Both the position numbers and the translations under genes were made by a program. From Nymphaea colorata (Eukaryota; Streptophyta; Magnoliopsida; Nymphaeales; Nymphaeaceae), in the NCBI RefSeq assembly GCF_008831285.2, contig NC_045140.1, positions 6,568,505-6,632,504 of the forward strand: DNA of 64,000 nt, written 5' to 3'. Positions within the stretch are counted from its first letter, which is position 1; every line of letters starts with the position of its first letter. Below are positions 25,222 to 36,789 of this stretch, piece after piece. Below the pieces are notes generated by a model. It ran no database searches, was not told where the DNA came from, and saw only the letters and a list, made by a program, of their open reading frames with translations.

Positions 25222-26765
25222 AGTGGTGAGCATGCACAGTGTTTTGGTAAGTAAGTTTGATCCAGGATATGTTTTCCTTGGTCATTTTATCGATGCAAAG
25301 CTGAGGTCTTAGATGGTTCCGATTTGAATCAATTAACTCAACCCAACAACAAATCAGGTGCAGTTAGGGTTGAGTAAGCAGTTGAGTAATTCAAGCTTTA
25401 CTACTTGGGGTCAAGTGTTTGATCAAGTTCAGCTCAAGCTCGATTCATATCACAAACGAGTCGAGTTCAAGCATGATCCTTACATTGGAACCTTGATTGG
25501 TCAACTAGGCTCTACTTGCCATGTGCAGGCCGGCTAGTTTAAGATCAATTAGGCTCCCAAATTTTTTTCTCCTTCACTTATGTGTTTCACAGTATGATGT
25601 TTCATGCACCTAGCGATAGATTTATGCGTGTGTTTAAATCTTTTTGGTCTTGTTATCTAATGAGTCTTGTAACTTATCTATTTTTAGCACATCTTCTCAG
25701 CAACCCAAAAAAAAAAAGGGGGGGGGGAATTAATTACAAAAAGGAAATACCCATTTGTTTGAGCAAACGACAAGTCATAACGCAACTTTTTGGAATTAAC
25801 AAGTAGGGGATCAACTTTGGAGAAAACAAATATCAAAAGGCTGCCTACTGACAAACAATATTAATTTTTTATAGAAAATGACAAAAATACGTATCATCTT
25901 GCAAGTAAAAACATATTTTTTTAGCCAACAGAAGAGTAATTCTTTATAACAAGTATGTTTGTCATTTTATATCAATTGAATTTTTTTTTTTTTTTTGGGT
26001 TCATTCTTTGAAATCTTTATGTGTGCTCATTTGTTAACTTTAAAAAGTTGAGTAGTGATTTGTTATTTGCTTAACAGTTTAATTCAACTTGCAAGTCAAT
26101 CAAAGATCAAGCCGTGGTACATCAGCTGATCATGAACAACCCCAGATGTAGGAAAAATAAACCAAATCATTAAAATTATTTTTCCAGTCATGATGTAAAC
26201 TACAAGGTCAGAGTGCCTAACTGATGTATCATCTTCGTGCTAAACTATCTCAAGCAAGGAGGTGTGCAGTTGCCAAGGCAAACCTAACCGTGGAGAGGCT
26301 GCCAGAGGTCTCAGCTGCCGAGGGTGCAGGCATGGTCATAGCAGGCCTTAAGGCCCTACAAGCCTAACCATGGCGGGTGGGCTAAAGCTTGAAGCCAGCA
26401 GTTACAACGTCCCTATGAACCTTCTCATCACGGCTGCATCCACCAAGTGCAGCAGAGAGTCCTTCCGGTCGGAAGTACGACATGGTTAGGGGCGGAGGGA
26501 AGGGGGCCACCTGGGCCATAGCCCGGGTGAGCAGGAAAAAAATATTTTTTTACATTGAAAAAATCAATTTTTTTTAGTTTGGCCCGACCCGCGGACCGTT
26601 TGGCCCGTCCCTGAAAAAAAATCCTAGCTCCGCCCCTAGACGTGGTGACCCATTGTGTTCCCACAACCCCTTGGCATACTTTTGAGCTGGTCTTGACAGA
26701 GTCCGGGATGTTGATTGAGCTAACACCAGGTGTCGCTCACTACATTGAGTGTGTGGTTTTAAAAT
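25222..26765 (+). pseudogene. Promoterless, truncated copy of the quinone oxidoreductase gene
   Basis: The last ~25 bases of exon 3 with their donor (GTAAGT) are at 25222-25246, and an exon-4-like region runs from about 26255 to 26760. Exon 1 and the promoter lie outside the duplicated block, and exon 2 is deleted. Exon 4 has a stop early on (CAAGCCTAACC near 26362). It also has an internal deletion that joins the start of the nucleotide-binding region to the segment before the MITE, an inserted 152-bp MITE, and loss of everything after the motif matching LTPGVAHYVS. It cannot make a functional enzyme. Confidence 0.92.
26487..26638. mobile_element. Complete 152-bp hAT-type MITE with target duplication
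   Basis: Perfect 11-bp terminal inverted repeats: TAGGGGCGGAG at 26487-26497 and CTCCGCCCCTA at 26628-26638. It is flanked by an 8-bp target duplication, GACATGGT (26479-26486) and GACGTGGT (26639-26646), which differs at one base. The intact paralogue at about 10940-10948 has a single GACGTGGTG without insert. Eight-base duplications and this type of terminus fit the hAT superfamily. It encodes no protein. Confidence 0.93.
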
Positions 26766-27543
26766 TTTGGACTGTTCAATCTCATCAATAAATAAATTTG
26801 GACTGTCCTGAAATTGATATATTCTGATCTTGAATTTGACAAAGCATTGTGCCCAAGTGGATGTATGTAAACATGTAACGCTTGGAGGTCATTTGGTAAC
26901 AGTAACACTTTGTTACTATTATATCAATCTACCCCAAAAAACTGAAACTGATTCATGGAACACTTGTAACAGTGTTATAGGAATCTGATTCATTTTTTAT
27001 GGCAGGTTCGTGGAATAATAACATAATGTCACTGTTATCAAACAACTCATTACTAAGATCTGAATATCAATCTTGAAAAATCAACTGTAAATTCTGAACG
27101 TAAGTAGGTTGAACTCGGTGAAGTCCAAAACTGACCGAGCCTGAGTTGTTCTGATCGACAATATTTGTTGGCACCAAGATAAGGCCTGTGGTGAGTTAAG
27201 CTTGGCTCATTGTTGATAAGTGAATTCAAGCAAGAAATGCCCTTCATGGTTGTTTTGTTTTTGTCTTCAACAAATAGACATATAGCCCAGCTGTATTCTG
27301 TTTGTCATCCAAAAGAGGAGGAAGTGGCATTAAAGCCATTTTGTGTTTGATTGTTTGAAGGCCAAAATTAGTACCTCTTAGACTTTTAATTTGCTTGGAA
27401 GAAAGTTTGGATTTTAAGCTTGGACTTGATTTTAATCGCAAAACAAGCACTTCAACAGGCTACTTTACTTAAACTTTAGCATATGATGTAGACAAAATAT
27501 CTTAATTATTAGTAAATGAACTTATGCTAAACTTAGCCAAAGT

Positions 27544-27731
27544 CAGTGGCAGGGCTGGCACATGTGGGTGTGTGTGGGCAATTGCCAATAGAAACACACC
27601 TAGATCGAATATTCATACATTGGTTCTTCATAGAGATTTTAAGTTATTTACATATGCTTGCCCCTTAAGATTAAATGATGATTTAAAGTATGAGTGCCAC
27701 TAAGCCCCAGAAATTCCTAGCTCCGCTGCTG
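27544..27731. mobile_element. hAT-type MITE, ~188 bp
   Basis: The left end is CAGTGGCAGGGCTGGCACATG and the right end CTAGCTCCGCTGCTG, an imperfect inverted pair. The body is shared with 22505-22690, and the left part also with 12127. Confidence 0.55.
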
Positions 27732-28329
27732 CCCAGCACCCATCTTTTCATATTGTGGCTTGCTAAACTATGTATAGGTCCTCGCTTCTTAGCAAGGACC
27801 TGTACATAGTTTGAATAAGCACAGGTCAATATATGTGGTCTGGTCCAACCCCCTCGCGCTTTTCTCTGTTAATTTGCATTCTCTACTTAAGTCAATACTT
27901 TGGGGATAAAATCGGGTGTATTTTACAGCAATATTGATCTCAAATCACCTCTGGACTGCTACTCTTTTATATTGCAAACAGTGGCATGCACAACACTCGA
28001 GTTAAAAAGTGTGTTGTAGGTTCACTGGCGTTCTGAAGCAGCCTTAAACCCTAGGATTGGGGAAAGGGGGTGGTTTCGCCTCTTGTAGACGGAAAATCAC
28101 CTTAGAACTGAAGTTTGAGGGTAAGAAATGGAGCTTTAGCAGCAGAGGAGGAAGTTGGTCAGTTCATGGAGCCGTGGCGTGCATCCGCAATGTGCTTGTG
28201 GTCATTTAAGGTTGCTCGAAGAAGCGTGGATCAACATTCCAATGGACCCTACCTAGGCATTGGTCAAGGCATCATAGGCTTGTGTTAGCTAGGGTCTTCT
28301 AGGAGTCTTGTGAAATAGAGCTATTGGTC

Positions 28330-28611
28330 TAAATGGACATAATTCTTGGAACCCCTCGGTTGCCGAAGTCAACCACCAAGCCACTTTTATAGTAAATGGA
28401 GTGTTACCCACCGCCCGAAGAAGGTCGAATGCCCCACCCAACCCCTCATCCTTTTAAAGTAAAGGATCTGCTGTGGTGCCTAGAGGTGCTGCTCTCGCCG
28501 TACTTCAAGTTGCATGTCGGTAGCCTTTAGTTTGTAGAAGAGTGAGTTAGCACCTCAGGGATTCGAAAGAGAAGCTGGCGCTAACCCCCTTAGGCATAAC
28601 TACCAGGCCAC
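28330..28611 (-). mobile_element. tRNA-derived SINE-like sequence(s), minus strand
   Basis: On the minus strand the head near 28611 reads GTGGCCTGGTAGTTATGCC with a B-box-like TTCGAATCCCTGAGG at 28553-28567. A second tRNA-like head, GTGGCTTGGTGGTTGACTTC, with GGTTCCAAGAA, is at 28341-28384. The sequence lies in a block that is absent from segmental copy 1. Boundaries and target duplications are not resolved. Confidence 0.35.
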
Positions 28612-28656
28612 ATAATGAGTATCTCTTTAAAATAAAACATATGGGTGAGTTCTAAC

Positions 28657-28885
28657 AAGGGGCGGAGCTAGGATCTTTTTCTTCGAAGAGCTGAATAGTG
28701 CAGTGAATTTTTTCAAATTTCAGAGGCTTTTTGAAAATTTTCCACATGAGCTCATTATATTTTTTTTCAAAGATTTTTGTAGGGCCAAATTAATTTTTTT
28801 TTTTTTTAAATTAGAATTGGTAATTTTTTTTCAAAATCTCGTGGAGAGGAATGGCTCTTGACAGCCCGCTTGGCTGTAGCCACCG
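28657..28885. mobile_element. MITE, ~229 bp, paralogue of 12386-12622
   Basis: The left end is AAGGGGCGGAGCTAGGATC and the right end GCTTGGCTGTAGCCACCG. The body shares TTTTCCACATG-GCT-ATTATAT and AGGGCCAAATT with the 12386 copy. Confidence 0.55.
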
Positions 28886-29089
28886 TGCCATACCAAGTCA
28901 ATAGAAAATTAACTAAGCTCGACTGCACCAAGCAAAGAGTTGGACTTCCGAAGCAATCACTGCTGAGAGAGAGGTCTCCCTAGCCTTTAATTACCAAAAA
29001 ATGGTTCGAATGGAGAAGAAGTGAAGAGTTGGACTTGATCTAGCCAACTTAACAATCTTTCACGAGTTTCTCCTCAACCAGCCAACAAA

Positions 29090-31340
29090 TTTTACTTTAT
29101 TAACAGATATAGAAATATTATTAATTTTCAGTTTTTTACATACGAATGCTCCTTAAATTTATTTTTGGCACACTGAAACTCATACCAAATGTTATCAGAA
29201 TCGGTCCGGATTGTCGTAAATTGGCTGATTTTAATCAAATTAGTGGCAAACCAATTAGATTTCGCCGCCGTTAACCCAAGACTTGCATATGTCAGCTTTT
29301 GGTTATCATTTTATTTATTTTAGGAATTTTATTATTTCAATTAATTTTTTGTATTATTTAATGTATTTTTAAAATAAATTTCTAATAGATTTTACCAAAC
29401 AACCGATTCGGTTTATGAACCGTTTTTTTACAAGCACATTTTTAAAGAGAAAATATAGTTTTTAAAAGGAAAATTTTGAATATCCAACTGCCAGTGGCTT
29501 GAAATTGTTTAAGGAAAGAAAGTTGAATCTTTAAATCAGGAAGAAACGCAATGTAAACCTAATGGTAATCAAACTTTGTATCGAATATCTGACATAACTG
29601 TGTGCGTAGAAAAACGGATATGGAAAAAAAAACTGCGACATCCGATGAAGAAGATAGGATTCAGATCGATTTGGATTTAAATAAAATCCAATTGGATATA
29701 GATTTGGATCCAAATCATATTTAGTTTTAAATGAACAACTTGCATCCACTGTCTATACGATTTCAGTGTCAGTTCTTAACATATCTGCAGTGCAGTTTGG
29801 ACTACGTTTAAAATTCAGATTTAGATTCACTTGTGAATTTAAAAATCGGATTTGGAAAGTGAGTTCAGATTTGGATTTAGATGTCGCTAAACTTTTTTTC
29901 GTTTGTATTTATATCTGAATTTGAATCTGAATATGTGAGCACTGATACAGTTGTATTTTGAATATAATGTGATGCATTCGTAAGAAGTTGTTTGGCATTG
30001 ATAACACATTTTAAACAACTTCGAAAAACAAGGCTGATCCATGCAACACTTTTTTAAGTTTTCAATGAATCTCACCAATTTTTAGGTTAGGTGTATGATT
30101 ATTGTTTCCAAACGATCAATATAACTGAAATTAATCTGACGGGCAAATATTATTTGAATAGGAGCAAGAACAGTAGCAGTATTGTTTAAACAATACTAAA
30201 ACCTCATGTATGTGATTCTGAAATTTTCCTTTTGTTTCAGAAAAAACCTATGTTGTGAGCGTATTTTTGCAATTTATATACGTTGACTAACTCTGGTTTT
30301 ATATAACTCGGAATAAGGTACCTGGAATGTAAATTTTTGTTTTCTTTATTCAGATGCACTCGCTTTGTTGGAGAGACTTTTTTTCATTTATATATTTAAC
30401 TGAACCAAGTCTGATGAGAACTCGAGTATTTTTATAACCGATCCAAACCCGGCCCATTTGCGCTCCCCATGTGACGGGCCCATCGACGTAATATTAAAGT
30501 TAGTGGACCATGCCCAATGATCCAATAGAATATTCGTTATTTGCAAAGACATGGAAAATAACTGTTAGTATTCAAATCTGTGAAGAAAGAAATGATATTT
30601 CAAATACATGCGTCATTTATCTTTCTTTTCCTCCAAGTGGATGTTGGTTTTCACTCATTCCGCGACCTTATCTCGTAAAATCAGACCCGTCTGGGTTGGT
30701 TTAGTCTGATAATATTTAAATAGTTTTCTATTAATAATATGTATATATTATTAAAAAGTATTTTATATTTAAAAATTTATTTTTAAAAAAATTATTTTTG
30801 TAATAACCAGGTTGGGTCGAGTCAGGCCCATGCATGGGTTCAGGCATCGGGCCCAGACCCAGGTCTATGTGAAATGGAAAGTTATGCTCTGACAAGTTAT
30901 ACTCAACGTTTTATTGTATAAATAAATAGTATGAATTTTGAATAACAGAAAACAAAAATTAATCAGGAATTTTGAGTTTTTAAAGATGCCAGGTTTAGTA
31001 ATTATTAAAAATAGTGGGCGCCTGTCTGTGAATACTTACGGAAGAGGCCTTGTGGATAAGATCGCATCTTATAACATTTTTTTATTTTTTTCTCCTTTTC
31101 GGGTCAAACGCGGTGGGCGGGGACAACGTTAACCAAGTTGGGTTGTCTTCTCCGCGATCTGGATCGGACATCTGAAAATTGGATCTTGTCCGGATCCGCA
31201 AGCTCGAAAACTTTCCCCATACCGTGAACCCGTGGCCGACGTAAATAAAGAAGGCGCGCACACGGTATTGATCTACTCGGGTCCGTGCCCCGATTTTATC
31301 CTATCCAAATCAAAATTTTGATATTGGGTATCATCATTGT
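29090..31340. other. No gene; AT-rich with a GGATTTGGATTT repeat patch
   Basis: At about 29635-29935, words of the GATTTGGATTTAGAT type recur, with small palindromes such as TTTGGATCCAAA. A GC-richer stretch at 31095-31300 shows no recognisable coding frame. Nothing else is identified. Confidence 0.4.
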
Positions 31341-31344
31341 CAAT

Positions 31345-33700
31345 CCATTATGCCAGCGAATTAGGTGCATAGGGTCCAATTCAAAATCCAAATCACTGGT
31401 TGGATCGGACTTGGAAACGGGTTTGCAAGGGAAAAGTGCTCAAATATTGGATCTAATTGTGATCCTAATATAAAACTAACTCACTAATAGGATTAAACTT
31501 AAAACCTTCAAGCCAACTATTTGGTACAAGTTTATCGCTATCTACTGTCTCGAGCTTAAAATTTTCTAACTTAAGAAAATAGTTCATCTTTTTTTTCTTT
31601 TCAAATGAAGAGCATACATACAAATGGGTGTTCCTTTTCTTACAATTAGGAATGAGTTGGTAGATTGGGATTCGAGTAAGTAAAACGCAAGCTTCAACAA
31701 GATTGCATTGAAGTCAAACAAACCACTGGAGTCGGGTGGGCAAGCGTTGCTGGTGATGGATGGATGTTGGTGGAGTAAGCATTAAGCTAACGCCTTCTAA
31801 TTCCTTCCAAAAGCCAACACACCCATCTCTCTCTTTCTCTCTCTACTTTCTTCAAAATTCAACACCTATTTCAAATTTCTTCAAAACTCAACATATATAT
31901 ATATATATTAATTAGATCGCTTCAAGATAAACCATCCTTTTCTCTCTCGTTAACTTCTTTATGTGGGCCTTTAAATGCGGAAAAGATTTGGTGGGATCCG
32001 GAAATGGGCGATTTTTTTTTTTTTTCACCACCAATGTGATGTGACTCAATTATGGCTGCAGATCGGAACGCCAGCTCCCGTTCACACCTACATACGGCCA
32101 CCCCTTTTCCAGCGCATTCCCTCTTATTATAATAATACATCAATAAATATTTCCCTTCATTTTTCATGTCCATCTCTCTCTCTCTCTCTCTAAAATGTGA
32201 GTAAAACCTCAATTTTAGGGAGCGTTTGATTGCCCATAATCTAAAATCCTTGTGATAATTTGAGAACTGCGGGTTTGAGATCAAACCGACCTTCCCCTCT
32301 GATCTTTGAATCCAATAATTTCTCACTGTGAAAACGGTGCAATAAGGATTTCAAGCATGGATCTTATGTTTGATCTAAGATTATTAGTTCAATGAATCAT
32401 AGATCTTACTATGATATCACATCAGATCCATAAATTTCAAATATGAAAGAATCAAGCACCTCATTTAAGTCCGATCTCAAATCCTTGATCCTCAGATCTC
32501 ATATATGTGAAATGCAACCACTCCCATGGGGACAAGTCATCATCCAGCAGGAGCCAGTTCATTTCAAAAATAAAGAGTTGCATTTTTTTTCTAAATTTAT
32601 GTTTTAGTACATGTAATTATATTAGCTTTCTAGCATTAAATGTTTTAGCTATTGTCCAAAAAATAATAATAAACTACTTAAAAGAAAAGAATGTAACGAT
32701 AAAAACATATAAAATTGCATAACAAAAGCCCATTTCACTGCTACGTGAAACAAGTGCTTTTTAAACGAACGAAACGTAAATGGACAAAAGAATTTGTTTG
32801 CACTGCTAAGGGATTCTTTTTTTTTTTTTCATTGTATTTTCTATCACGTAAAGACGAATTTTTTAGGGTAATATTCATTAGTTTTTGAGCTTGCCTGCAT
32901 GAGCCGACTTAGATGAGCCAAACCGAGCCAACGAAAAGCTGCAGTGTTTGTTGACCAGCCTTATTTGGTAGGTTAGGTTAGGTTAGGTTAGGTTAGGTTA
33001 GGAACCACACGGTAATTAATTATTAGAAAAATTCATTTCCAGTCCATATTTTGTTCCCAAATTGGGAAGAAGGGACTCAGGTTGATGGATTTCATGATAC
33101 GTGCCTCTATACATTTCCTGAAACGTGCCAAATGTAGGATGATGGATGCTACCACCGGAAGAAATCTTTTAAATATTTGTCTGGTTACTTTTTTCCTGCG
33201 GCGGTTTTTGTGGTGATCACGTGATCTCTCGACTTCAACTTGTTCCTTTGGTTTTTCTAAGCCCTACTAAGACATGTCACAATTATATAAAGTTAAAAAA
33301 AAAAAAAAAAAAAAGTTAGTGTATCATGTGATTCTACAATGCCTTTTAAACTTTTAAGGGTGTTTTGATCACCTTGAATCAAGTTATGGTCTCAGACGAG
33401 ACCCGTCTTATTGTTTTAGCAAATTAAAGATATAAAAAAGAACCATGTATAATTGTATTTGAGACATTTGGTCAAAATCTATAAAGTTCATGAAGATGAA
33501 AGCATTACAAAGTCGTATGTAACTTGTACAATATAAAGGTTTGGAATCTAAGATCTCAAGACCATAGATTTGAGACCTTTTTATATCTCTACTTCAAATT
33601 TATAAATCATAAGATGTAAGGATTTCAAACTCATGTGTAACATATGCAATCTAAGATCTTAAGTTGTGTTTGAATGACACATCAAGAAACGATGTTATCA
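31345..33700 (+). repeat. Segmental duplication, second block, copy 2
   Basis: This matches 14220-18360 with deletions. It has a single copy of the sequence that is tandemly doubled at 14185-14684. Confidence 0.8.
32969..33002 (+). repeat. (GGTTA)n pentanucleotide microsatellite
   Basis: About six to seven GGTTA units. The paralogous site near 17705-17725 reads GGTAGGTTTGATTAGG, so the array arose locally in this copy. Confidence 0.93.
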
Positions 33701-34941
33701 AAATCGATATGGTATTGAAATGGAATCTTAGATCTAAAGCTATCAAACGTATCCTAAATTTTCTAGAGGAAAAAATTACAATAGATCTAAAATCTTAGAA
33801 TTTAACATATCCACCAGATCTCCTATCAAACTCGTGACTAAAAAGGAGGTGCGCATGAGAGCTACACAAAACACGCGTTTGAAAGAACGTTGGCGTTTCC
33901 ATAATCGAACAAGATGTGAATACTTTTCCATATTCTCCAAACCCCATGCATGATGAACCCATCTCTTATTTGTTTTTGTTTTATGAAAAGATAGTAGTCG
34001 ATTGGAGACGTAGAGAAGGTCGCTAGTTTTCAAGAAAAACTGGGACTACGACACTAAGTTCCGTCGAAGCCCTTTTTTGGAATTACAAGTAAATAATCGG
34101 ACCTTAACTGCTCCTAATCCTTTTTCATCGGTTGAGCTTTTGTTTTTCATTATTTTTTAGATAGGGAAGAGAACATAGTCCACAAAACCATAGAAATTCA
34201 GGCGCATTTTGGAATTAGAAGAAAAACTTTGGACCTTAAAGTGTATCTTACTTCACCGGAAAGAGAGAGAGAGAAAAAGGGAAAAGAAAGAATATACACA
34301 ACATGTTCAAAAGGAACAAAACGTGGACTCCTTTACTGCCACCTGTCCTCTCCGTGGGAGATGGACGGCCGAGACGAGTAAGGGTCGTTAGCAGGACAAC
34401 TGGATCTGGCAAGAAAAACAAAAGAAAATCTGACGGATCCAAATTGATATCTTAAAGCTTCTGTATTCGTTTACAAAGAAGAAAAGCGTTTCCCCGTTGC
34501 CTCTATTGAAAACCACCGACCTAATTTAATGGGGCCCATTAAAATATCATAACTTTCACTGCCAGAAAAGAAAAGAAAAGAAAAAAGAGAAAATTCTAAA
34601 TAATTGCCAAGGAAGACAATTCAAAGATGCCAAAAAAGTTCGATTAACAATTGCAAATTCAAAGTTGACTCTTTCTCTCTCTTGTCTCTCCAAATCGAGT
34701 CCATGTTTTAGGCGAGATAGAGAGAGAAGGGTAGTGGACGGATCCGCCGGAGAACGGAGGAAGGAGAAACGGAAGGAAGCATTCGGAAATGAATTTCCTT
34801 TTGAAGATGTGAAAGTGGTTGAGGGTATTGTAGGTATTTCCTTTCAAGGACATTTTTCTTGACATTTATTTGATCTATGGCGTCGATAAACCATTTATCT
34901 TTTTAGATGGACTGTCTTCATTGGATGGCCGGGTAAAAGTC

Positions 34942-34943
<2 letters not shown>
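33700..34943. other. No gene recognised
   Basis: Short purine-rich frames (for example near 34209-34391 and 34665-34862) have no family motif. Nothing supports a gene. Confidence 0.4.
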
Positions 34944-35039
<96 letters not shown>

Positions 35040-35054
35040 AAGAGAGAAAGAGAG
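34944..35054. repeat. Compound microsatellite (TA)n(GA)n
   Basis: About 30 TA units followed by about 25 GA units with a few AA interruptions. Confidence 0.96.
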
Positions 35055-35587
35055 ATTATGCCTATTACTTTGGGCTCTTTGATGTGTTCAACTGCTTTTC
35101 TTTGAAATATGGCTTCTTAGCAGTTAGCTGACAGTCGAAGCCCTCACTCTTTTCTCCATTTTTTTATGCTACCAAATTTGCTTCAGGTGTTTTGAGGTCA
35201 CATTGACTTTCGCCAATATATTTTCGCCAATATATTTAAAAAGTTCAAATTTATTGGAATGAATAAAGTGCTGAAATATGATCCGCATGTCAGATTTTAT
35301 GATATCCCAAATTTTGATCAATTTATACATAGAAAAAAATATTGATTTCAAGCCCTAAAAGAAAAAATCAAATTTGTCCATAGAATTTTGATCTTTTTGT
35401 AGATTTAATAGTTTTGGACCTCATAATTGAATCTGTAAAGTCAGATTTTTAAACGCTAGCCAAATTCTTGATTTTAAATTCTCGTGAAATCCATCAATTC
35501 ATTGATAAACTCCCACATTTGTTCACGAAATCAGGTCTTATACAATCGAACCGGACGATCATAAACAATACAGCGTCAAATTCATAG

Positions 35588-35615
35588 TAAATAATAATAA
35601 TAATAATAATAATAA
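35588..35615. repeat. (TAA)n microsatellite
   Basis: About nine trinucleotide units. Confidence 0.9.
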
Positions 35616-36789
35616 GGCAGTATGGAGCAAACCAAAATGTTTGCTGACCAAAATGGTGCATGATGTCCACCCATCTTGCTTAGATGGGGGATCCTCACAA
35701 CTACTTATTGTGATGCTATGAAGGCCATTAACAATGATATTCATGGAATATTTTTTCTTTTTTTGAAAGTGGAAGAGAACAATGGCAAGAAAATCACGGA
35801 CTGATCCATGCATTTTTTGTTGCACGGCCGAACTATAATTTCAAAATTTTAACAAAAGCCAAAATAAATTTCCAGATGATAGATTATGGATCCTTTTAAG
35901 CAGCAAAAGCGGTAGATATAAGTTTTAAACAAAGACAATGGAGAGAAGGAGCCAGTACAGGTCAAGTCCATTTAGCAAACAAAACATTATATAAGTGTTT
36001 TATGAATATGACCTAAAGATTAGGACAGATTCATGATTTGTTAAACACTTTAAAAAATATTTGATGAATTTGTCGTAACTTTGACATAAATTCATGAAAC
36101 AATTACAAAGTGTTCCATTTCATTAAATTTTTAATGTAGGAGGAATTGGACTTTAGATTTGAGATGTTATACTTTTTCTAACTTTAAAATATTCACCTTA
36201 CTTTGTCCTGCTAAAAGAAAATAATGCCTATGAAACTTGAACTCATGACTATCCATATAAACGGTCTTTCAAAATCTAATGAAATTATCACCAGCGGAAC
36301 CTATAAAAACTTGTATGTCGTTAATTTTCCCATGAATTTTCAACAAGGTATTGAAGTCAATAAATTAAACATAAGTTTTAAAAAATACAGGTTTCACATG
36401 AGAAATGATGGAGAGAACCCATTTTGCATGACATTGAATTACGATGTTTTTACCAGCAGAACATTATTTCCATAATATTTTGGACATTTCAAAAGTCAAC
36501 CAAATATAAGTTCAAGTCCATGAGTTACATTTTGGCCCAAAAAAATAAGAAATCGGCTTGAATTTTCTTGTTGAAAATCAAAGAAAATTTTTCCACCCCT
36601 TCACCAAAAAGGAAAGGCAATGGGAAAAGAAAAAAAGAGAATTTCCTTTTTGACGGGCCTTCTCCGTCAGATGGCCAGTTAGTGTTTGATTTCCATGGGA
36701 ATCCCTTGCTAAGCGAAATGATGAACGACCATGAACGAAATTCACTTCTTTTTCAACCTGCAAACAGCACGGGACATTTTCCCATCTCC
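35616..36789. other. No gene recognised
   Basis: An 83-codon frame at 36224-36475 begins with ATG but has no recognisable motif, splice context or nearby promoter. I do not call it a gene. Confidence 0.4.

Larger units (their letters stand above)
23920..29090 (+). repeat. Segmental duplication, copy 2 (carries the pseudogene)
   Basis: This corresponds to 5470-12760. Compared with copy 1 it lacks the region of exon 2 and most of exon 3, and it has insertions: the MITE at 26487-26638 and a block at about 27740-28620. Confidence 0.85.

Noticed and set aside
32969-33002. Interstitial telomere
   Set aside because: Only six to seven pentamers. The paralogous site shows local origin, and plant telomeres are normally TTTAGGG.
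36224-36475. 83-codon ATG-started frame
   Set aside because: No motif, no homologous copy, ordinary AT-rich composition. Chance is the simpler explanation.
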